11,403 nucleotides of DNA, from contig DMCZ01000071.1 in NCBI GenBank assembly GCA_003446655.1, positions 5,675-17,077 on the forward strand, given 5' to 3'. Below the pieces are notes generated by a model. That model saw only the letters and a list, made by a program, of their open reading frames with translations. It had not been told where the DNA came from and made no database searches. The DNA is from Thauera sp. (GTDB taxonomy: Bacteria > Pseudomonadota > Gammaproteobacteria > Burkholderiales > Rhodocyclaceae). Below, one piece after another: positions 7,139 to 11,403 of the stretch. Position 1 is the stretch's first letter. Every line of letters begins with the position of its first letter. The position numbers and the translations under genes are program-made.

Positions 7139-7176
7139 GTTCAACCCTGATCTGGCGCCGTTGCGCCGGCTCGGAT

Positions 7177-8400
7177 TCAACTTTCCAGGCGCCTGCGACA
7201 GGCATCAATGGTGGATTTTATCTGCTGCGCCAACATCTGCCTGATCGGAACACGCTCAAATCGCTCACCCAATGAGCTTGCCTGCGGCAACATCCGGTCG
7301 ATGACCTCTTCCGCCCGTTTCCTTGGGATGCCACCTTCCTCCGCCAGACGCAATAAATGCCGACGTTCGATGGCAGCACCTTCGCCGCAAACGTCCAGGT
7401 GATGCTGGCCCATCGGGCCTTCGCTGAAGGTCAGGTCGAATGCCGGAGCCAGACGCCAGCGCCGGTCAGGCCCGAGACGCCAGGCGAAATTCTTGGGGTG
7501 GTCGTCACGGTTGTGGAAGAGCACATTGAAGACGGCTCGCGCGTAGGCTTTCTCCACTTCGCGCTCGTCGCGCGTCAGGAAACGGGTAGCTCGCAGGAAG
7601 GCGGTGTAGTCGGTGGCACCGGGCAGGCGAAAATCCACCTGCAACAATCCAGCCAGACTGTGCACCGGGACGCGTTGCCCACCCTCTCGGTCGAAGCGCG
7701 CGACGCCGAAGGCGGCCAGTTCAGGGCCAAGGTCGAACCAGCGGCTTTCGGGTACATCCAGTCCGCAATCCCGAGCCAACTCGGCATAGAGCTGCTCGAT
7801 GACGCAGACTTCCTTGTGTTCGTTCTGCGCCGGGAACTTGACCAGCCAGGGACTGCCGGGCGCATCCGGACGGGTGCTGACTTGCCCGGTCGTTGCGTCG
7901 TACTGCACCAAGGCCTTGGGCCTGGCCCCTTGCGGTGAGCCGCCGGTGAGCGCGAGCTCGCGCAGGGCTGCCCCCGCCTCGCCCGCGAGCGCGAGACGGC
8001 TTTGCTCGGCCAGCGCCAGCAAGGACCAGTCGGGCTCCTGGGCAGCGGCGTCGCTTGCCGGAACGAAGCGCAACGCGCCCATGGCGCGCTCACCAATGAA
8101 GGCCAGCCGGTCCAGCGGCCCGGGATGGCGCAAGCCGTGTTGACGGAACAAGCGATCCATCAGCAGCAAACCCCAGCCGTCAGGCAGACTGTCGGCGATC
8201 AGGCCCGGAAGGCGATGCAAATGGGTCGGAAAACTTCCGTAGGCATCCGCACGCAGCTTGAGGTGCAAGGGCGACAGTTCCAAGCCCTGAGACAGGGCTA
8301 CGGGAGAATATTCGAAGAGCAGGGATTGACCGTCATCGGCTAAGCGTCCCAACGGCCAGTCTTCTCCCCAGCCGCAATAATGCACGGTAAGCAGCTTCAT
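7177..8400 (-). CDS. hipA: HipA family serine/threonine kinase toxin
   Basis: Toxin of a type II hipBA-like toxin-antitoxin pair; E. coli HipA phosphorylates glutamyl-tRNA synthetase and causes growth arrest, but other HipA families have other targets. The 407 residues cover a full protein: an N-terminal subdomain (about 1-110, with LPDGWG at 72-77 and a GERAMGALRF turn at 103-112), then the kinase core. Kinase features seen are the glycine-rich GGSPQGARPKALV loop (153-165), the ATP-lysine K188 in WLVKFP, the catalytic loop HNRDDHPKNFA (296-306) with D299, and the metal-binding D322 in LAPAFDL. All key residues are intact, so the toxin should be active. The ATG at 8400 overlaps the hipB stop as ATGA, with AAGAGA just upstream, so expression is coupled to the antitoxin. 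No HipS-like third component is seen. The exact target is unknown. Confidence 0.95.
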   Translation of the reverse strand: MKLLTVHYCGWGEDWPLGRLADDGQSLLFEYSPVALSQGLELSPLHLKLRADAYGSFPTHLHRLPGLIADSLPDGWGLLLMDRLFRQHGLRHPGPLDRLAFIGERAMGALRFVPASDAAAQEPDWSLLALAEQSRLALAGEAGAALRELALTGGSPQGARPKALVQYDATTGQVSTRPDAPGSPWLVKFPAQNEHKEVCVIEQLYAELARDCGLDVPESRWFDLGPELAAFGVARFDREGGQRVPVHSLAGLLQVDFRLPGATDYTAFLRATRFLTRDEREVEKAYARAVFNVLFHNRDDHPKNFAWRLGPDRRWRLAPAFDLTFSEGPMGQHHLDVCGEGAAIERRHLLRLAEEGGIPRKRAEEVIDRMLPQASSLGERFERVPIRQMLAQQIKSTIDACRRRLES

Positions 8401-8708
8401 GATGTTCTCTTACGCGGCGCACGCTGGCGGCGGCTGACAAGGTCCACCTGCTCCATCTGGGCGATAGATTGCCGTTTGAGCACGAAGAGATCGTCCAGCG
8501 CCTCCAGCAAGCCAAGTGCCTGCGCAACGCGGACCAGCGTTTCCAGCGAGCACTGGCCGTCGCTTTCGAGTTTGCGCAACGCCCCCAGCGACAACCCGGC
8601 CATCTGCGCCAGTTCACGCTGCGTAAGCGATTGGGCAAGCCGCTGCTCGCGCAGACGAACACCCAGCGCATGCAGGATCTCAGCGGGAGTCGAGAGATCA
8701 AAAGTCAT
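8397..8708 (-). CDS. hipB: HipB-like XRE-family antitoxin/repressor
   Basis: A 103-residue DNA-binding protein placed directly before hipA and overlapping its start by four bases (ATGA), the standard antitoxin-toxin order. An XRE/Cro-type helix-turn-helix spans about residues 14-68, with the core LTQRELAQMAGLSLGALRKL at 28-47 and LETLVRVAQALGLLEALD at 55-72. The C-terminal tail is basic (RRQRAPRKR) and probably contacts the toxin or DNA. By analogy it neutralises HipA and represses its own operon. The frame is open to 8810, but the ATG at 8708 is preferred because it has AAGGG about nine bases upstream, lies downstream of a good promoter, and removes a stretch unrelated to XRE proteins. Length is slightly greater than the 88 residues of E. 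coli HipB. Confidence 0.9.
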   Translation of the reverse strand: MTFDLSTPAEILHALGVRLREQRLAQSLTQRELAQMAGLSLGALRKLESDGQCSLETLVRVAQALGLLEALDDLFVLKRQSIAQMEQVDLVSRRQRAPRKRTS

Positions 8709-8747
8709 TTTTATGACCCTTAACGCGGGAAAAATTGCATAAGCGCC

Positions 8748-8776
8748 ATTGTAGTGGACTTTACTTATTCTTGAAA
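8748..8776 (-). promoter_or_regulatory. Candidate sigma-70 promoter of the hipBA operon
   Basis: On the minus strand TACAAT (8748-8753) matches five of six -10 bases, and TTTCAA (8771-8776) lies exactly 17 bp upstream as a weak -35. Transcription would begin near 8741, giving a leader of about 33 nt with AAGGG before the hipB ATG. A weak -35 with a good -10 suits an autoregulated toxin-antitoxin promoter. Motif inspection only. Confidence 0.5.
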
Positions 8777-8818
8777 GCAGATGGCTGCGATAGCTGCCGC
8801 GAGCGATCATGCGGTGAC

Positions 8819-8852
8819 CATCGTAACGCTACGATAACGTAGCGTTACGATG
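8819..8852. repeat. Perfect palindrome with 15-bp arms, composed of two near-palindromic 12-mers
   Basis: CATCGTAACGCTACG (8819-8833) and its exact reverse complement (8838-8852) flank the four bases ATAA. Each arm holds a 12-mer of the form CGTARCGYTACG (8822-8833 and 8838-8849) that is itself palindromic at ten of twelve positions; the two 12-mer centres are 16 bp apart. A partial further copy, GTTACGGTG, follows at 8852-8860. The element lies about 43 bp upstream of the hipBA -35 and 45 bp before the IS3 fragment. The double-dyad layout suggests a site for two cooperating dimers, possibly HipB. A hairpin or a recombination site are alternatives. Function is inferred. Confidence 0.85.
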
Positions 8853-8897
8853 TTACGGTGCAGGCTCCTGTCCAGCCGCCGGCGCCTCCAGCAGTAC

Positions 8898-9044
8898 TGA
8901 AGGCTCGGTAATCCCCCCACAGAAGCGGTGGAGTCAGAAGTAGAATTTTCTCACTGAGGAGTTCTACGATATGAAGAAGTCGCGGTTCACGGACAGCCAG
9001 ATCATTGAGTCGCTCAAGCGCGTGGAGGCGGGCCTGGCAGTACC
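8898..9044 (+). mobile_element. IS3-family insertion sequence, left-end fragment
   Basis: The first ~25 codons of an IS3-family orfA begin at 8971, preceded by a strong GAGGAG Shine-Dalgarno and about 70 bp that would be the element's left end. The boundary at 8898 (TGAAGGCTCGG) is tentative, based on the usual TG start of IS3 ends. Everything after 9044 in this element is displaced by the IS21-family insertion. The remainder, if it survives, would lie beyond the right edge of the window. Confidence 0.7.
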
Positions 9045-9066
9045 TGGCCGGCGACAATTAGCCTGA
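8971..9066 (+). pseudogene. Truncated IS3-family transposase OrfA
   Basis: The ATG at 8971 is preceded by GAGGAG and starts MKKSRFTDSQIIESLKRVEA, followed by GLAVP, the well-known N-terminus of OrfA in IS3-family elements (helix-turn-helix domain that recognises the IS ends). After codon 25 the sequence leaves the family: the next codons (GRRQLA, then TGA at 9064-9066) come from the left end of the IS21-type element inserted at 9045. OrfA normally has about 90-100 residues, so this is a non-functional stub. The orfB DDE integrase is absent from the window. Confidence 0.85.
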
Positions 9067-9093
9067 CCGGTCGACGACAACTATCTTGGCCGG
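9045..9093 (+). repeat. IS21 left-end repeats (probable IstA binding sites)
   Basis: TGGCCGG at 9045-9051, TGACCGG at 9064-9070 and TGGCCGG at 9087-9093 recur with 19 and 23 bp spacing; the first two are each followed by CGACAA (9052-9057 and 9075-9080). Multiple internal repeats at the ends are normal for IS21 elements, where they bind the transposase. The matching right-end repeats are not in the window. Confidence 0.6.
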
Positions 9094-9168
9094 TTGGATC
9101 TGCAGCCGGGAAGGTCCGGAAGCGAGGGATAGAGTGCTCTTCTGACGACAGACGTTGGGAGGCGCTCG

Positions 9169-10665
9169 GTGCCCGGCAAGAAGATCACGGACCAACAAGT
9201 GCGCAAGTACAAGGAAGCAAGAAGGCAGACGACGCAGCAGATCGCGGCAGCCCGGATGGGCATCAGCGTGCGCTCGGCGCGACGCATCGAGCAGGCCGAC
9301 GGGTTACCGTCGCAGCGCGGGCCGAGGACATGGCGAACGCGCGCCGATCCGCTGGCGGACGTCTGGGAGCAGGAACTGGTGCCGCTGCTCGAGCGCGAGC
9401 CCGGGCTGCAGGGTCGAACGCTGCTCGAGGAGTTGCAGCGCCGTCACGGTGAGGTGTTCGGCGATGGCGTGCTGCGCACCGTGCAGCGGCGGATCCGCAT
9501 GTGGCGCGCCGAGCACGGACATGAGAAGGAGGTGTTCTTCTCGCAGGCCAATCCACCGGGCCGCCTGGCCCTGTCGGACTTCACCGTGTGTGACGAACTC
9601 AGGATCACGGTGGGCGGCGAACACTTCGCGCATCGCCTGTACCAGTTCGCGCTGGCGTACTCGGGCTGGCGCCATGCTGAACTCGTGTGCGGCGGCGAGA
9701 GCTTCGCCGCCCTGGCGCAGGGTCTGCAGAATGCCCTGTGGGCCTTGGGTGGGGTGCCCGAAGAACACCGTACCGACAGCCTGTCGGCCGCCTTCAACAG
9801 CCTGGCCGAAGCGGAAACGCTCACGCGCCGCTACGAAGATCTGTGCCGGCACTATGGCCTGCGTCCGAGCCGGAACAATCTGGGCCAGTCGCACGAGAAC
9901 GGGGCCATTGAATCACGCCAGGGTAGCCTCAAGGGCGCGCTCGAGCAGGCGCTGCTGCTGCGTGGGCACCGCGAGTTCGCCACCACAGCCGACTATCAGC
10001 GGTTCGTCGCAGAGGTCGTCACACGCCTGAACCGGCGCATCCAGACGCGGCTGTCCGAAGAGCGCAGCCAGCTCGCGGCGCTGCCGGTGCGCCGGACCAG
10101 CGAGTACGAGGAGATCGAGGCGCGCGTGACCAAGTTCAGCACCGTCAGCATCCGCCGCGTGCTCTACAGCGTGCCCTCGCGCCTGATCGGCCATCGGCTC
10201 CAATTTCGCCTCTACCCCGAGCGCCTCGAAGGCTGGCTGGGCGGGGTGTGCGTGTTCGAGAGCGCGCGCGGAGCGGTGCCGGCAGGCAAGCGGCGCGGCA
10301 AGCAGCTCGACTACCGGCACTTGCTGCCCGCGCTCAAGCGCAAACCCGGCGCCTTTGCCCGTTGGGCGTTGCGCGATGACATGTTCCCCCGCGCCGAGTA
10401 CCGGCAGACCTGGGAGCGCCTGATCGAGACCTTGCCCGAGCGTCAGGCCTGCAAGCTCATGGTGGGCCTGCTCGATCTGGCCGCACGCGGTGCGTGTGAG
10501 GTCCAGCTCGCGCAGATCCTCGGTGGTTTGCTGCAGGCGGGCACCTTGCCCGATCTCGAAGGCCTGGAGGCACGCTTCGCGCCGCGTCAGACACCCCTGC
10601 CGGCGGTCACCGTGTCGTTGCCCGCGCTGTCGGTCTACGACGGACTGTACGAGGTGGCGGCATGA
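9169..10665 (+). CDS. istA: IS21 family transposase IstA
   Basis: DDE-type transposase of 498 residues, full length for the family. It has an N-terminal helix-turn-helix (about 6-45, TTQQIAAARMGISVRSARRI at 21-40), a second DNA-binding region to about 115, and an RNase H-fold catalytic core. Likely catalytic acidic residues are D137 in LALSDFTV, D203 in EEHRTDSLSAAF and E243 in SHENGAIESRQGSLK. A C-terminal beta-rich domain follows (about 300-375). The start is GTG at 9169, supported by GGGAGG at 9157-9162 six bases upstream; no better ATG lies near. No frameshift or internal stop is seen, so the gene appears functional. The stop overlaps the istB start as ATGA. Its leader and left-end repeats replace the rest of the IS3 orfA. 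Confidence 0.96.
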   Translation: MPGKKITDQQVRKYKEARRQTTQQIAAARMGISVRSARRIEQADGLPSQRGPRTWRTRADPLADVWEQELVPLLEREPGLQGRTLLEELQRRHGEVFGDGVLRTVQRRIRMWRAEHGHEKEVFFSQANPPGRLALSDFTVCDELRITVGGEHFAHRLYQFALAYSGWRHAELVCGGESFAALAQGLQNALWALGGVPEEHRTDSLSAAFNSLAEAETLTRRYEDLCRHYGLRPSRNNLGQSHENGAIESRQGSLKGALEQALLLRGHREFATTADYQRFVAEVVTRLNRRIQTRLSEERSQLAALPVRRTSEYEEIEARVTKFSTVSIRRVLYSVPSRLIGHRLQFRLYPERLEGWLGGVCVFESARGAVPAGKRRGKQLDYRHLLPALKRKPGAFARWALRDDMFPRAEYRQTWERLIETLPERQACKLMVGLLDLAARGACEVQLAQILGGLLQAGTLPDLEGLEARFAPRQTPLPAVTVSLPALSVYDGLYEVAA

Positions 10666-11384
10666 GCGCCATCGAGACGGCAACGCTGCCCATGATGCTC
10701 ACCGAGCTGCGACTGCCCACCATCAAGCGGCTGTGGCCCGCGCTGGCCGAGCAGTCGAACCGCGAGGGCTGGCCGGCCGAGCGGTTTCTGGCCGCCCTGT
10801 GCGAGCACGAAATGCACGAGCGCGAGACACGCCGCATCGACCGCCACCGAGCCGAGTCCGCCCTGCCGCCGGACAAGCGCCTGTCGGCCTTCGACTTCGC
10901 GGCCGTGCCGACGGTCTCCAAGGCGCACGTCACCGCGCTGGCTGAGGGCGACAGCTGGCTCGAACAAGGGGCGAACATCCTGCTCTTCGGGCCGCCGGGT
11001 GTCGGCAAGACGCACCTGATCGCCAGCATCGGCCACGCCCTCATCGAACGCGGCTACCGCGTGCTCTTCACCCGCACGAGCGATCTGGTGCAGCGCCTGC
11101 AGGCCGCCCGGCGCGATCTGCGCTTGCCGGCCGAGCTGGCCAAGCTCGACCGCTTCGACCTGCTGATCTGCGACGACTTCAGCTACGTCCGCCGCGACCA
11201 GGGCGAGACCTCGGTGCTCTTCGAGCTCATCGCTGAGCGCTACGAGCGCAAGAGCCTGGCCATCACCGCAAATCAGCCGTTCTCGGAGTGGGGCCACGTC
11301 TTTGCCGAACCGGCCATGACGCTGGCCACCGTCGACCGGCTCGTGCATCACGCCACGATCTTCGAGATGAACGTGGTGTCAAGC
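10662..11384 (+). CDS. istB: IS21 family helper ATPase IstB, 3' end missing
   Basis: AAA+ ATPase that assists IstA in target choice and strand transfer. 241 genuine codons are seen; the family is about 250-265 residues, so only the last one or two dozen are lost. The N-terminal helical region (1-100) has LPTIKRLWPALAEQSNREGW (18-37) and HEMHERETRRI (49-59). Walker A is FGPPGVGKTH (109-118) and Walker B is LLICDDF (167-173); ITANQPFSEW (201-210) and TVDRLVHHATIFEMNV (223-238) are typical late motifs. After this the usual E-S-Y-R-R is replaced by VSS and then by bases identical to the Tn5 mosaic end, so the following LSLIHI reading is artificial. The ATG at 10662 overlaps the istA stop by four bases, which implies coupled translation. 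Confidence 0.94.
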
Positions 11385-11403
11385 CTGTCTCTTATACACA
11401 TCT
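11385..11403. other. Tn5/Nextera mosaic-end adapter sequence at contig end (artefact)
   Basis: The last 19 bases, CTGTCTCTTATACACATCT, are the exact reverse complement of the 19-bp Tn5 mosaic end used in Nextera tagmentation libraries. They stand at the very end of the sequence, interrupting istB. This is adapter read-through left in the assembly, not organism DNA. Confidence 0.97.

Larger units (their letters stand above)
9045..11384 (+). mobile_element. IS21-family insertion sequence (right end missing), inserted in IS3 orfA
   Basis: The element contains istA and istB in the standard order with a 4-bp ATGA overlap, and a left end with terminal repeats. The left boundary is set at TGGCCGG (9045) because IS21 elements begin with TG and because the IS3 OrfA reading breaks exactly there. 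The right end and any target-site duplication are outside the genuine sequence, which stops at 11384 where adapter begins. IS21 elements transpose by a cut-and-paste route through a circular junction, with IstA as DDE transposase and IstB as AAA+ helper. Confidence 0.85.

Noticed and set aside
8709..8810. Longer hipB from an ATG at 8810
   Set aside because: The extra residues cover the predicted promoter and leader and do not look like XRE-protein sequence; the ATG at 8708 has AAGGG upstream.
11385..11403. A real Tn5-like transposon end
   Set aside because: The match is to the engineered 19-bp mosaic end, sits at the exact end of the sequence, and has no transposon sequence beyond it; adapter contamination is the simpler explanation.
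1..11403. CRISPR arrays, tRNA or rRNA genes, phage modules
   Set aside because: No regularly spaced repeats, no cloverleaf-forming segments and no phage structural or integrase genes were seen on reading both strands.

Overview
This window looks like a contig end from a GC-rich betaproteobacterium. Codons strongly favour G/C at third positions. The long-form NadA, the EEP nuclease-cardiolipin synthase pair and the IS21/IS3 elements would fit the Rhodocyclales (Thauera/Azoarcus type), but that placement is inference from gene content and style, not a database match.

Positions 1-6929 are ordinary chromosomal genes. A cation diffusion facilitator runs off the left edge on the minus strand and is divergent from a small single-domain rhodanese. 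Next on the plus strand come nadA (quinolinate synthase, NAD biosynthesis) and a tightly packed pair: an endonuclease/exonuclease/phosphatase-fold protein and a ClsB-type cardiolipin synthase whose start overlaps its stop (TGATG). Convergent to these is a minus-strand two-gene unit, gluQ (glutamyl-queuosine tRNA-Asp synthetase) followed by a YccU-like CoA-binding protein. A DMT/EamA-family exporter is divergent from gluQ.

Positions 6930-9044 are an accessory block. A bidirectional-looking terminator and a possible gene remnant are followed by an inverted-repeat-rich, AT-rich patch. Then comes a complete minus-strand hipBA-type toxin-antitoxin operon, with an ATGA overlap between hipB and hipA. 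Upstream of its promoter is a striking perfect palindrome with 15-bp arms, built from two near-palindromic 12-mers. Beyond it is the left end of an IS3-family element with only the first ~25 codons of its OrfA.

Positions 9045-11384 are an IS21-family element inserted into that IS3 orfA, with left-end repeats, full-length istA and nearly full-length istB. The last 19 bases (11385-11403) exactly match the Tn5/Nextera mosaic-end adapter. The contig therefore ends in sequencing adapter inside istB, and the apparent end of IstB is artificial. The most interesting part is the regulatory architecture around hipBA. No clearly novel multi-gene system is visible.
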